A DNA stretch of 64,000 nucleotides from the NCBI RefSeq assembly GCF_026540855.1, contig NZ_JALNUP010000007.1, positions 1 through 64,000 on the forward strand, given 5' to 3'. Position numbers and translations under genes: made by a program. Of the stretch, positions 16,557 to 25,770 are shown one piece after another. A model generated the notes under the pieces. It was not told the origin of the DNA and did not search any database. It was given only the letters and a program-made list of their open reading frames with translations. Each line of letters begins with the position of its first letter. Position 1 is the stretch's first letter. The stretch is from Sphingomonas sp. GC_Shp_5 (GTDB taxonomy: Bacteria; Pseudomonadota; Alphaproteobacteria; Sphingomonadales; Sphingomonadaceae).

Positions 16557-18071
16557 ATGATCGGCAACCGGTGGCCTGTTGCGCTAGCGCTGGCTCTGTC
16601 CGCGACCACTGTGCCCGTTTTCGCGGGTAGCGCTTCCGATCTCGTTGCAAGGGCCGGTGCCCCCGTGGCGGCACAGTCGCACTGGGGCCGGATCGTCACC
16701 GGGCGGCTGGCCAACGGCGTCCGCTTTGCGATCCTGCCGCGTCGAAACAACGAACCAGGGATTGGCCTGCTCATGCGCAACGAGGGCGGTTTCATCGCCG
16801 AGCGTCGGCCAGGCGAGCGCGGGCTGGCGCACCTGATAGAGCACATCTTCTTCGTCAGCCCGACTACGGGCGCGCCGGATGACGGGCGCCACTTCATCCA
16901 CATTGGCCTGCCCTTAACCTTCCCGGCTCCGTCAGCGGGGACGACCAGCTGGCGGGAGACGAACTACTTCGTGTCGACCCGCACGACGCGGGACGAGGAT
17001 CTGAACACGCTGCTGGGGCTACTGCGCGAGGGAACGACCGACCTGACCTTCCGACCGGACGCCGTGAACGAGCAGCGCGCTGACGTGATGCGCGAGATGG
17101 CTGGGAGAAAGGCGGGCAACGACATCTATGCCCGCTACATCGCGGCTGTCGCGCCCGGCTCACCGACCGACGTGATCGACGCGCAGAACTCGGACGACGT
17201 TCCGACCGCCAGCAGCGAAGTCATCCGCGAACTCTACCATCGGCTGTACCGGCCCAGGAACATGATGATCGTGATCGTTGGCAACGTGGACCCGGCGCGC
17301 GTCGAGGCACTCGTCCGCCGCCACTTCGGCCGTTGGAAGGCGACCTCACCCGCGCCTGCCGAAGAGCCGGTTCCGACCTTCCAGGCTGATCACATCGCCC
17401 CGGTGAGCTACTCGGGCGCCTCGGACGGGCGCCGGGTCGCCATGATCACCAACACGTCAGCGCTACTGCCGCCGGCCGCCACGCGTCGCGGGCAGGCCCA
17501 GGCGGCGCTGATGGAGGCACTGGCGATGAAGGCGATCAACAATCGGCTCACTGACACGCGCCCCGACGCAGCACCTGGCACGGTTGGTGTCTATGTCGAG
17601 AACGGCGAGCAGGGCCACCGGTTGATCATGCTGTGGGACAACTTCAAGTCCGGCGGCTGGCGCCCAGCGGTTGTCGGCCTGCGGCGAATATCCTGCGACG
17701 TCGAAATCGAAGGTTTCTCGGAGCGCGAGTGGTCCAGGGCGCGACAGGAGGTGATCCGCGACCTAGAACAACGCACCGCCGGCATGGCCGCGGTGACAAA
17801 CGTCGAACTGGCGAAAGACCTGTCGCATGCGCTGGCGGCCGGACGCGACCTGATCCCGCCGGACGAACTCCTGCGCCTCGCCCGCGAACTGTTGCCCGCC
17901 ATCAGCGCGCGGGCCGGAGCGGCTTGGTGGGGCCGGCAACGGCACGCCGGCGTCGAGCAGGTCCGCGTAGAGGCGCCCGAACTCGCCCAGCTGACGAACG
18001 CGCCCGAGGACATCCGCAATACCGCCGACAAAGCGGTGTCGGCACAAGCTTGCGAGTTACGGAAGAGCTGA
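16557..18071 (+). CDS. M16-family zinc metallopeptidase, half-length
   Basis: 504 residues with a signal peptide (1-23, ending VFAGS). The inverted zinc motif H92-x-x-E95-H96 is present (AHLIEH), and E172 in NEQRADVMRE lies 76 residues later where M16 enzymes have their third ligand. A second M16 domain begins near the LYRPRNMMIVIVGNVDP strand. Many sphingomonad secreted M16 proteins are about twice this size with a further inactive half, so this copy may be a short form or 3'-truncated. It probably degrades peptides in the periplasm. It stands alone between a transporter and a convergent kinase gene. Confidence 0.82.
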   Translation: MIGNRWPVALALALSATTVPVFAGSASDLVARAGAPVAAQSHWGRIVTGRLANGVRFAILPRRNNEPGIGLLMRNEGGFIAERRPGERGLAHLIEHIFFVSPTTGAPDDGRHFIHIGLPLTFPAPSAGTTSWRETNYFVSTRTTRDEDLNTLLGLLREGTTDLTFRPDAVNEQRADVMREMAGRKAGNDIYARYIAAVAPGSPTDVIDAQNSDDVPTASSEVIRELYHRLYRPRNMMIVIVGNVDPARVEALVRRHFGRWKATSPAPAEEPVPTFQADHIAPVSYSGASDGRRVAMITNTSALLPPAATRRGQAQAALMEALAMKAINNRLTDTRPDAAPGTVGVYVENGEQGHRLIMLWDNFKSGGWRPAVVGLRRISCDVEIEGFSEREWSRARQEVIRDLEQRTAGMAAVTNVELAKDLSHALAAGRDLIPPDELLRLARELLPAISARAGAAWWGRQRHAGVEQVRVEAPELAQLTNAPEDIRNTADKAVSAQACELRKS

Positions 18072-18184
18072 CGAGACCCAATTGCAGACGTCCAGCGTGG
18101 GCGCACCGCTTTCCGAAACCGGACGCCTGTTCATCTTGCTTGGCCTGCTCCAGTTACTCGCGGATCAACCGAGCGCCTGAGCAG

Positions 18185-20764
18185 TCATTGCCTGTCTGTC
18201 ACCTTCCGCAGCACCTTGGCGAGCTCGTCGACCGAGTAGGGTTTATGCAGCAGCTCAAAGCCGTGGGTGCCCCGTTCCGCCAGCACGCTGCTATAACCGC
18301 TGGTGAGAATAACCGGGAGATCGGGGTAGAGCTTGCGGAGCTCCTGCCCGAGCTCGACGCCGCTCATGCCGGGCATCACGACATCCGAGAACACAACGTC
18401 GTACTTAGCACGATTGTCGCGAAGCCGTTCCAACGCCGTTTTGCCATCGCATGCCAAGATAGCCTCGTAGCCCATCTCACTAAGTGCTTCGGTAGCGAAG
18501 GTACCGACTTCCGGACTGTCCTCGACCACGAGGATGCAGGCGCCTGCGGCCAACGCCGGCCCAGCATCGGAAGTGACCGCATCGACGTCGGCGTCGCCGA
18601 GTGACGCTGGAAGATACATGATGAAGGTTGCTCCGCTGCCCTCATCGCTCTCAACAACGACATCCCCGCCTGACTGCTTGGTAAACCCGAACACCTGGCT
18701 AAGCCCCAGCCCAGTTCCTTCGCCAACTCCCTTGGTCGTGAAGAACGGCTCAAAAATCTTGTCGAATTTGTCGGGTGCGATCCCGCTACCCGTGTCGCAT
18801 ACCGAGATCGTGACGAAGCAGCCCTCCACCGCCGGATGGGCCCGAACCGCCGGCATCCCGTCGACCATGGCGACGGTCATTGTCAACGAACCCTCGCCCG
18901 CCATCGCATCACGCGCGTTGACCGCCATGTTGACAAGCGCCGTATCGAACTGGCTGCGGTCGGCGTCGATGATGCATGGGTAGTCCGGAGCTTCGACGGT
19001 AATCGCGATGCGTGACCCCACCAGTGTCCGGATCATCGGCTGGATGACCCGGACGCTATCGCAAACGTCGAACGTTTCCGGCTTCAGCGCCTGCCGCCGC
19101 GCGAAGGCGAGCAACTGGCTGGTGAGCCGCGATGCTCGATCTGCCGTGTCGGCAATCGCCTCGATGTACCGATCCCGTCGTGCTTCCGATATGTCAGGGC
19201 GGCGCAGCAGATCGACCGATCCGCGGATCACCGTCAGAAGATTGTTGAAGTCGTGGGCGAGACCACCCGTAAGCTGCCCGACCGCTTCCATCTTCTGCGA
19301 CTGACGCAGCGCCTCCTCCGCAGTCATCAACTCAGCTGTTCGGTGCGCGACCTGCTGTTCGAGGGATGCCGCCAACTCGGCCAGTTCGCGCTCAACACGC
19401 CGCCGCTCCGTCGCGACGTGGGTGCGTTCCGCAACCTCCCGCATGAAGTCGAGCTCTTCGGGCTGCCAGGTTCGCCGGCGATCGTGATTGACGAACAGCA
19501 GAGCCACCATCTCGCCCTGCTCGGAGACCGGCATATTGATAAACGATCTTGCCGCGATCTCTTCAAGCGGTCCTGCTGTCGCGGTCGTGCGCGGGTCGGT
19601 GCGAGCGTCTTCGACAATGACGGTTTCGCCCCGCTTCAAATCTTCAATATACGAGCCATAAGCACGGAATGAGAGCGTGCCGGCAAGGGTCGCGATACCG
19701 GGCGCGTTCCAGTCCCGCTCGATGGTGATCGTCTCCGTGGCGCGGAAGACCGTACCGTATCCCGCCCGACTGACTTCGAGCGTACGTCCGAGGACCTCGG
19801 CCGCCACGAACGAAATGTCGGTCGCGTCATCGAGATCCCGTAGTGTATCGCTTAGCTCGGCCAGCGCCAGACGGCGACGCTCGGCGCGTTTTACTGCGGT
19901 GATGTCGAGCGAAACGCCTGCGAGCCGCTGCGGCCGGCCTTCCGCATCCGAAAAGGCCTGGCCGCGAGTTGCGAGCCACCGCACAGTACCGTCGGGCAGC
20001 AGAATTCGGTACTCGACCTCATAATCAGTGCCATTGGCAATGGTCTGCTCGAGTGCCTGGTTAGCGCGTTCCCTGTCCTCTTCGATCACCGCTGCCATGC
20101 GGTCTTCGAAGGTGAACGGCGTTGCCGGTGACAGCCCGAACAGCGCCTTGCACTGGTTGGACGATGTCAGCGCATGATTGTGGAGGTCAAGGCTCCAGGT
20201 ACCGAACCGGCCTGCCTTCAGGGCGAAATCCAGCTCGCGCTCGCGCTCCTGCTGAGTGCGCAACCGCGTGGTAAGCTCCGCCATCAGCGCGGCATTGTCG
20301 TTTTGAAGGCCGGCGAGCCTCTCCCGCTCGAGGGTGACGTCCACCTGGCTCGCGAAGAAGTACGCGAGCTGCTGATCCGCATCGAAGACTGGCGCCATCA
20401 GCAGCCTGTTCCAGAACGGCTCTCCATCCTTGCGATGGTTGCGAATGTCTATCTCAAGCGCCTCAACCCGCTCAACGGCGTCGTGGATCGCGCGAACGGT
20501 CTCAGGGTCCGTCTCCGGTCCCTGGAGAAAGCGGCAGTTGCGGCCGACGATCTCCTCGCGGCTGTACCCAGTCAGCCTACAGAAGGAGTCGTTGGCGAAC
20601 ACCACTGGATTATCGGATAGCCGAGGGTTGGTGATGATCATCGGCATACGCGTCGCATGCACAGCGGCGACGAATGGATCGGTATGCCGGTCGATGCCCG
20701 CGATCTCGGTCGAGATCCGCTGTTCGTCCCTCTGACGTTGTTCGGACGGTACTTTCTCAGGCAC
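18185..20764 (-). CDS. LOV-PAS-GAF hybrid histidine kinase with receiver domain
   Basis: 859 residues. The first PAS domain (about 31-145) is a LOV photosensor: GRNCRFLQ places the flavin-adduct cysteine at C77, with N and Q residues of the FMN pocket around it (NDSFCRLTGY, FFASQVDVT). A second PAS (about 180-295), a GAF domain (about 305-455) and a coiled linker follow. The histidine kinase has H504 in the H-box GLAHDFNN, N616 in the N-box, and the G boxes CDTGSGIA and GEGTGLGLS. A C-terminal receiver (742-855) has phospho-acceptor D794. No membrane segment is seen, so it is a soluble blue-light sensor. The output partner is not encoded next to it. Confidence 0.93.
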   Translation of the reverse strand: MPEKVPSEQRQRDEQRISTEIAGIDRHTDPFVAAVHATRMPMIITNPRLSDNPVVFANDSFCRLTGYSREEIVGRNCRFLQGPETDPETVRAIHDAVERVEALEIDIRNHRKDGEPFWNRLLMAPVFDADQQLAYFFASQVDVTLERERLAGLQNDNAALMAELTTRLRTQQERERELDFALKAGRFGTWSLDLHNHALTSSNQCKALFGLSPATPFTFEDRMAAVIEEDRERANQALEQTIANGTDYEVEYRILLPDGTVRWLATRGQAFSDAEGRPQRLAGVSLDITAVKRAERRRLALAELSDTLRDLDDATDISFVAAEVLGRTLEVSRAGYGTVFRATETITIERDWNAPGIATLAGTLSFRAYGSYIEDLKRGETVIVEDARTDPRTTATAGPLEEIAARSFINMPVSEQGEMVALLFVNHDRRRTWQPEELDFMREVAERTHVATERRRVERELAELAASLEQQVAHRTAELMTAEEALRQSQKMEAVGQLTGGLAHDFNNLLTVIRGSVDLLRRPDISEARRDRYIEAIADTADRASRLTSQLLAFARRQALKPETFDVCDSVRVIQPMIRTLVGSRIAITVEAPDYPCIIDADRSQFDTALVNMAVNARDAMAGEGSLTMTVAMVDGMPAVRAHPAVEGCFVTISVCDTGSGIAPDKFDKIFEPFFTTKGVGEGTGLGLSQVFGFTKQSGGDVVVESDEGSGATFIMYLPASLGDADVDAVTSDAGPALAAGACILVVEDSPEVGTFATEALSEMGYEAILACDGKTALERLRDNRAKYDVVFSDVVMPGMSGVELGQELRKLYPDLPVILTSGYSSVLAERGTHGFELLHKPYSVDELAKVLRKVTDRQ

Positions 20765-21198
20765 GTGTCACTCCACTCTCGTGACCGCTCTAATTACTGG
20801 TGCCACTTTCGGGAAGCGTCATCGCGGCTGTTTGGTTCGGACAGACGAAGTAGCGTGTCGATAAGGCCCGGTAGCCGTGACGCTCTGGTTGGCCGAGCGA
20901 TCGAACGTCGGTGCATGCAATGCCCGTTCAGACGCCGAATGTTGGCAGCGCGGCAGGTCAAATCCTCTGCTGCAAAGACCCAGAAGTAGCCATTTGGGCC
21001 GCCCTGCCCGCTTCCCGAAACCCGCCGCTGGTTAATGTCCACCAAAGGGCAGGTTCAAGCGAGCACATTGGACCTGCCGAAGGGGAATAGGTGGGTGGGA
21101 AGGGGACGTTGCCGCTGCAACTCGACATGCGGCATCAACGCCGACCAAGCTCTACAAGACAGGTGATTTCGTCAGGCTGCGATTGGAGGAGGCAACAT
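20765..21198. other. Divergent intergenic region between the LOV kinase and the LprI-like gene
   Basis: 434 bases that must hold promoters for both genes. No palindrome of the FNR type and no convincing -35/-10 pair was found by eye. The text contains many short partly repeated words (CTTTCGGGAAGC, GCCCGCTTCCCGAAAC, GCAGGTC/GACCTGC) resembling degenerate dispersed intergenic sequence. Confidence 0.4.
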
Positions 21199-21597
21199 AT
21201 GACTGACATCGTTGCTCTGCTACTGCTGATTGCGGTCGCTGGTCCGTGCGGAGGCACGACTACTCCGGAGGTTGAGCGGTGCCTTGCCGCTGATCTAGCA
21301 CGTGCCGATGCCGAACTGAACCGCTACTACACCGCCGCGGTGGCGCGGTTGGCGAAGGATCAGCAAACCGTAGGGATTACCCATCTGCGTGCGTCGGAGC
21401 GAGCTTGGATCGTTTATCGTGATGCTGAGTGCAATGCAGTTTACGAATGGTGGAAGGGCGGAACGATCCGCGGTGCCATGGCGCTCGGCTGCCAGATGAG
21501 GATCACCCGGGCTCGGACCATGACCATCTGGCGCAACTGGCTTACCTACGCCGATAGCACACCGCCGCTACTGCCACAGCCACTAGACGGCGACTAA
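21199..21597 (+). CDS. LprI/DUF1311-family secreted protein
   Basis: 132 residues with a hydrophobic leader (MTDIVALLLLIAVAG). The body has the DUF1311 pattern: a cysteine (ERCL) before a helix LARADAELNRYYTAAVARL, a second helix LRASERAWIVYRDAECNAVYEWW with the conserved W and C, and CQMRITRARTMTIWRNWL at the end. LprI-type proteins are periplasmic or lipid-anchored lysozyme inhibitors; that role here is inferred from the family. The ATG at 21199 has GGAGGA just upstream, favoured over a longer frame. Confidence 0.8.
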   Translation: MTDIVALLLLIAVAGPCGGTTTPEVERCLAADLARADAELNRYYTAAVARLAKDQQTVGITHLRASERAWIVYRDAECNAVYEWWKGGTIRGAMALGCQMRITRARTMTIWRNWLTYADSTPPLLPQPLDGD

Positions 21598-21602
21598 GGG
21601 CG

Positions 21603-22039
21603 TTAGCGGACGTTGCCCGTCGCCGCGCTGGCCGCCATCCCACCGCACGGAGCAGCGTCGTTCCTGTGACCAGCTTGCGCGATAACACGAACCTGGCGCC
21701 CGCCGACCGACACCGACGTTGGAACGTCAACCTGCTTGGCGCTCTCGAAGCGAACCGCCAAGGCCGTGGGATTAAGCCAATGAAGATCGACACCATAGGC
21801 GCAGTCGCTTCGGACGGCACCGTACAAGGTGCCCGCGCTCACCGGCCGTTCACCCTGGTGATCTGCCGGATGAAGCTCGATGACGTATCCGAATGAGGTT
21901 GTCGCCCCGCCGTTTCCAGCAGGATCGCATGGGTGCGACCATCGGGTGAGTTGGCCCACGCAACCTCATCTCGAGACGGCCCGTCGAGCAGGCCGCAGCC
22001 AGCGAGCAACGGCAGCAGGAAAGTAGCAAAGCGATACAT
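21603..22039 (-). pseudogene. Small lipoprotein interrupted by a frameshift
   Basis: The ATG at 22039 opens a lipoprotein leader (FATFLLPLLAGCG, lipobox LAGC) followed by SPDGRTHAILLE. The frame then loses sense, while the adjacent frame continues as NGGATTSFGYVIELHPAD through DLHWLNPTALAVRFE to a stop at 21603. Joining the two at the A-run (T-run 21913-21915 on the plus strand) by adding one base gives a continuous lipoprotein of about 145 residues with the NGGATTSFGY signature seen in small proteobacterial lipoproteins of unknown function. Convergent with the LprI-like gene. Confidence 0.7.
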
Positions 22040-22243
22040 AAGCGCCCGAGCGTGCCCTCTTTGCGGGACGTCTGCTAGGGGGCGCGAGCCGACTGGCGGT
22101 TCTAAGCGGCCTGGACCCATAATCGGCCATTCATTGGGCTGCGGTTGCTTCCAAACTTCAGCCATTCGTTCAGCCGGCGGATTGACGGATTTGATAACGT
22201 CCGGGCGGGCAACGGTATGTTCCCGATCACTGCGGGCTGCCTA

Positions 22244-24709
22244 TCAAGTGATAATCTGGATTTGCGCCTGAGCCTGCACCTGCGCCATCGCTGCGATGCT
22301 GGTCTGAACCTCGGCGTAGAGCTCGGCTTCGATGTTCTCGGCATCAATCTCAACGATTAACGCGAAGCGGGCCTTGGGTAGCTCGCCTTTGAGCAGAGCC
22401 TTGTTTTTCCACCAGCCTGCGACCGGATGGACAGCGATCAGATTGCGACGCGCGAGATCGGACGCCTTGCCGGTCAGTTGATCGATGTGCAGCGAGCCCA
22501 CGTCGCGCCGGACACTGCCGAACTCCCAGCTGTCGTCCTCCTCGCTCTTTGGGCCTTCAACGGGATCGGCCAGTTTGCTGATGCGCGCAAGGAATTGCTC
22601 GGCCTTCTCGTCGGCTCGATTTAGCTTGAAGCGGAGATTGTGCGACGCGTAGCGATAGCGAGAACCACGAGACGCCTCCGATGGGTTGGGCGCAACGAAC
22701 GAGCTCAGTGCGACGCGAAGGGTAACGTTCGCATTGCCGAGTCTGCGCAGTTCCGCGACTGGCCAAGGCAGCTCAAACAGCCGCATCTCCTTGTGGACAT
22801 CGCCGCCGGTAAGCTCGGAAAGTCCGTAGGGAATTATCTCGTCCTGGATTACCAGCGTCAGCGCGTTGGATGCGCTGCGTCGCGCACGCGCCATGTCCGG
22901 CACGCCATAGCCGTATCGACGGAACAGCGGCGCGTACGCTCCCTTTGGCGGGTTTGCGGGCAAATGCGACTTCATCTGGTCGGTCCAGCGCGCGGAGGCG
23001 ACGTACAGCGCACGGATCGTCTCGGGCCAGAGCTTAGGGTAGTCCGACCACAATTCCGTGACCTGTCGTGCCGCCAATGCAGTCGCCGCGCTGGTATCGT
23101 GGCAGAGGGTGAAAGAGCGGATTGGATATTCGTGACTGGTCGTCAGCAGCGAGAGAGCACCATGCGTCATCGGAGGCATGGCCGAGGTCCAGTTGCCGCC
23201 TTCCATGACGATGTCGGGCTTGAGCGGCCACTGAGACGACCAGGACGCGGTACGCGACGCGGGTGAGAGATCGCCAAAAGGTGCCAGAGCGGCTATCGCC
23301 TCCCCAGGCGGCATCATGGTCTTCTCGGTGAATGCACCTACACAAATCGCGTTCCAGGCCTGCGCCGGGGACTCGAGTTCGCTGTCTGCGTGGTCGCAGG
23401 TCTCAAGATAGTGACCAGCCCCGAAGCTGTTCGCGTCGGTATTGCCGGCCGAGTTGAGGATCAGGCGTGGCGCATTGCCGATGCCCGATACGCCCGCCGC
23501 GAGTTGGTCGATCTCGCTCGACCATGAGGTCGGCGCGCCGTCATGCGGCGTGTCGTCGCTGGTCGTCGTTGCCAAAGCGAAGGTTCGTCGTCTCTCGGTC
23601 ACCTCAACGGCATCCACACCATTGCGGGTGACAGCACCCAACAAATAGTGCGGATTGAAGCCCGCGTCAGGGATCAGCTTCACTGATTCAAGTCGGTATC
23701 CCACTGTGATCGGAAGCATGTCCTGGAGCCGGGGCGTCAAGTCTCCGAACAAGGCGAGGCCGGCGAGCGCGGTACCATGTCCCTTCAGATCCTCCACGCC
23801 CCAGCCCGGATTGGCAGCATGCCGATCACCCGTAGCTAGCACAGGCTGGACCAGCGGATGTGCCCGACTGATACCGGTGTCCATCAGAGTCAAATAACCG
23901 ACATCCGCGCCGTCCGGCCAATTAGCACGCTGCGCGAGGTCGCCGACCCAAGCGGCCTGTTCGACAATGTCGAGTTCATCAAAGAAGTCCGCCGTGACTG
24001 TCGGCGCCGCTAGCGCGCGGACCGCGCCCAATCCCCGCACGGCAAGCGCAAGCTGGTCGCGGGTGGCCTCGCCGATAACTACCGTATCCTCGGGAAAATG
24101 CAGGCGGTCGACACCGATCGCGACGCCATAGCCTACCGCCTTGGTGACGAAGTCCTCGTCCAGATTCGGCTCGAGCCAGATTTCCCAGTGCATTGAACGG
24201 TTATCGGCGGGAAACTTCTCAGGGGGGCTCCGCCAGAGCGCCCGCAATCCGGCTTCGACGATCGCCGCCAGGCTCTGCACCAGATCAGCGTTCTTGGGTC
24301 GGCCGGGCACCGTCACGCCGTCCTTCTCCTTGTCCGGCATGTTCTCGGTACCGAACTGCTCAACCTTCTTACGGAGGTTTTCGATGCCCCTGGCAGTTGC
24401 AAATACCGTAGCGGTCTCGGTCGTGACACCGTGGTCAACTTCTGACGTGACGCGCAACAGTTCGACGCCGCTCGACCCCAGACTCTCCTTCTTCAGCTTT
24501 TCGCCCGGCCGGCTTCCGACCTCTAGATAGAGCCCGGCCAGCTCGGCAGAGACCGCGGGTAGCGCGTCGATCGCGTAAAGCAGGGCCTGGGCGTGCCCGG
24601 CGCGATCAAGGACGTCACTCGGGGACTTTCCCCCGCCGCCTCCCTTTGACCGGAACGGCTGCGGCGTTCCCAGACTCTGCAGAAGAAAGTGCGGTAGATC
24701 GCGTGCCAT
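22244..24709 (-). CDS. ietS: IetS-like S8 subtilase of an AAA-ATPase/protease pair
   Basis: 821 residues, no signal peptide, so cytoplasmic. A roughly 260-residue N-terminal region precedes the subtilase domain. The triad is visible as D277 (LTLMDTGI), H311 (LKGHGTALAG) and S540 (HDTSAATALAA), with an oxyanion Asn in ILNSAGN. A beta-rich C-terminal domain of about 180 residues follows, ending in a Gln/Ala-rich tail. The start overlaps the upstream AAA ATPase gene by 95 bases. An AAA ATPase plus S8 subtilase pair in this order is the composition of IetAS, described both as a plasmid-incompatibility locus in Agrobacterium and as an anti-phage system; family membership is inferred from domains and order. 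Confidence 0.82.
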   Translation of the reverse strand: MARDLPHFLLQSLGTPQPFRSKGGGGGKSPSDVLDRAGHAQALLYAIDALPAVSAELAGLYLEVGSRPGEKLKKESLGSSGVELLRVTSEVDHGVTTETATVFATARGIENLRKKVEQFGTENMPDKEKDGVTVPGRPKNADLVQSLAAIVEAGLRALWRSPPEKFPADNRSMHWEIWLEPNLDEDFVTKAVGYGVAIGVDRLHFPEDTVVIGEATRDQLALAVRGLGAVRALAAPTVTADFFDELDIVEQAAWVGDLAQRANWPDGADVGYLTLMDTGISRAHPLVQPVLATGDRHAANPGWGVEDLKGHGTALAGLALFGDLTPRLQDMLPITVGYRLESVKLIPDAGFNPHYLLGAVTRNGVDAVEVTERRRTFALATTTSDDTPHDGAPTSWSSEIDQLAAGVSGIGNAPRLILNSAGNTDANSFGAGHYLETCDHADSELESPAQAWNAICVGAFTEKTMMPPGEAIAALAPFGDLSPASRTASWSSQWPLKPDIVMEGGNWTSAMPPMTHGALSLLTTSHEYPIRSFTLCHDTSAATALAARQVTELWSDYPKLWPETIRALYVASARWTDQMKSHLPANPPKGAYAPLFRRYGYGVPDMARARRSASNALTLVIQDEIIPYGLSELTGGDVHKEMRLFELPWPVAELRRLGNANVTLRVALSSFVAPNPSEASRGSRYRYASHNLRFKLNRADEKAEQFLARISKLADPVEGPKSEEDDSWEFGSVRRDVGSLHIDQLTGKASDLARRNLIAVHPVAGWWKNKALLKGELPKARFALIVEIDAENIEAELYAEVQTSIAAMAQVQAQAQIQIIT

Positions 24710-25694
24710 TTCCGCCTCGTCCTAATACCTGCAGCGAGCGGCGGCGCTCCAGCGACTCCAGCAAGTCTACGGTGGTGATACGCTCACGATCGCCAAGGAC
24801 CGCACGGCGTGCGGCGTCTTCGGCGGCCGCGATGACATCCGCGGTTGAGAGACCGTTTGCGCAGTCCGTGACACTCTTCCACGACAAATGTGCCGTAGAG
24901 AAACCGATGAGGCGCCGCTCAAGGGCTTGGCGAATCGAGGCAGTGTCCGGCAACTCATAGGAAAGCACGAGATCAAACCGGCGCAACACCGCGCGATCAA
25001 GTATCTCGGCGAGATTGGTTGTGGCGATCACCACCGACGGACCAGTATCTTCGTCTAGGAACTGCAGGAACGAATTTAAGACGCGGCGGGCTTCTCCCAC
25101 ATCGTTGCCATCGCCGCGCGTAGCGGCCAGCGCGTCGATTTCGTCAAACAGATAGACACCGCGGGTCGACTTCACAGCGTCGAACACAAGCTTGAGCTTC
25201 TGCGCGGTCTCACCCATAAACTTGGTGATCAGCCCGTGCAGCATGACCGTAAACAAAGGGAATTGCAGTTCACCCGCTAGCCCGTGCGCGCTGAGCGTTT
25301 TGCCGGTGCCGGGAGGGCCTGACAGTAGGATTCGGCGGCGCGGCTTGAGGCCTTTCTCCTCCAACTTCTCCCGCAGCTTCTGCTCGACGACGACGTGCCC
25401 GAGCTCATCCTCGATCGGCTCGGGCAAGATCAAGTCACCGAGCCGGGTCGAGGGATAAGATGCTGCTAGAAACTGGGCCAAATCACCGCGTGGCGCAGCG
25501 ATCGGCGTCAGCTTAGGAACCGCCTGCGCTGGACGCTGCCCAGCATGCGCCCATTGCCGTAGCTGCTCGGCTAGGCGCGTATGCCCTTTCTGGTCCTCGG
25601 CCGTTGAGAGCTGCATCGCAAGGTCGAAGAACCGATCCGCGTCACCTTCCGCGTGGCTCTTAACGAGACCAATAAGTTGTTGCGCCGATGCCAT
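24615..25694 (-). CDS. ietA: IetA-like AAA+ ATPase
   Basis: 359 residues. A helical N-terminal domain (about 1-80) is followed by one AAA+ module: Walker A GPPGTGKT at 126-133, Walker B YLFDEID at 181-187, sensor 1 ATTN at 224-227 and arginine finger in LRRFD near 238-240, then a lid domain and a basic tail. Such proteins resemble the ClpX/FtsH-like ATPases that feed a partner. The start ATG at 25694 follows AGGTGGGG; the frame could begin 8 codons earlier but without a site. It overlaps ietS by 95 bases, so both are one operon. Its promoter is readable at 25742-25770. Confidence 0.83.
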   Translation of the reverse strand: MASAQQLIGLVKSHAEGDADRFFDLAMQLSTAEDQKGHTRLAEQLRQWAHAGQRPAQAVPKLTPIAAPRGDLAQFLAASYPSTRLGDLILPEPIEDELGHVVVEQKLREKLEEKGLKPRRRILLSGPPGTGKTLSAHGLAGELQFPLFTVMLHGLITKFMGETAQKLKLVFDAVKSTRGVYLFDEIDALAATRGDGNDVGEARRVLNSFLQFLDEDTGPSVVIATTNLAEILDRAVLRRFDLVLSYELPDTASIRQALERRLIGFSTAHLSWKSVTDCANGLSTADVIAAAEDAARRAVLGDRERITTVDLLESLERRRSLQVLGRGGNGTRSTALSSAESGNAAAVPVKGRRRGKVPE

Positions 25695-25733
25695 GCCCCA
25701 CCTGTATCGCGGGATCACCGCCGATACATCCCC

Positions 25734-25752
25734 TTCGATTCATTATATCGAA
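25734..25752. promoter_or_regulatory. Palindrome overlapping the ietA -10 element
   Basis: TTCGAT-N7-ATCGAA inverted repeat, 40-58 bases upstream of the ietA ATG. The -10 hexamer lies inside it, so a bound protein would block transcription. Which protein binds is unknown. Confidence 0.5.
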
Positions 25753-25770
25753 AGCTCGGCCTGGCGTCAG
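25742..25770 (-). promoter_or_regulatory. Sigma-70-like promoter of ietAS
   Basis: On the minus strand a perfect TATAAT (plus 25742-25747) lies 17 bases downstream of CTGACG (plus 25765-25770), a 4/6 match to TTGACA. The -10 is about 48 bases before the ietA start codon. Confidence 0.55.
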
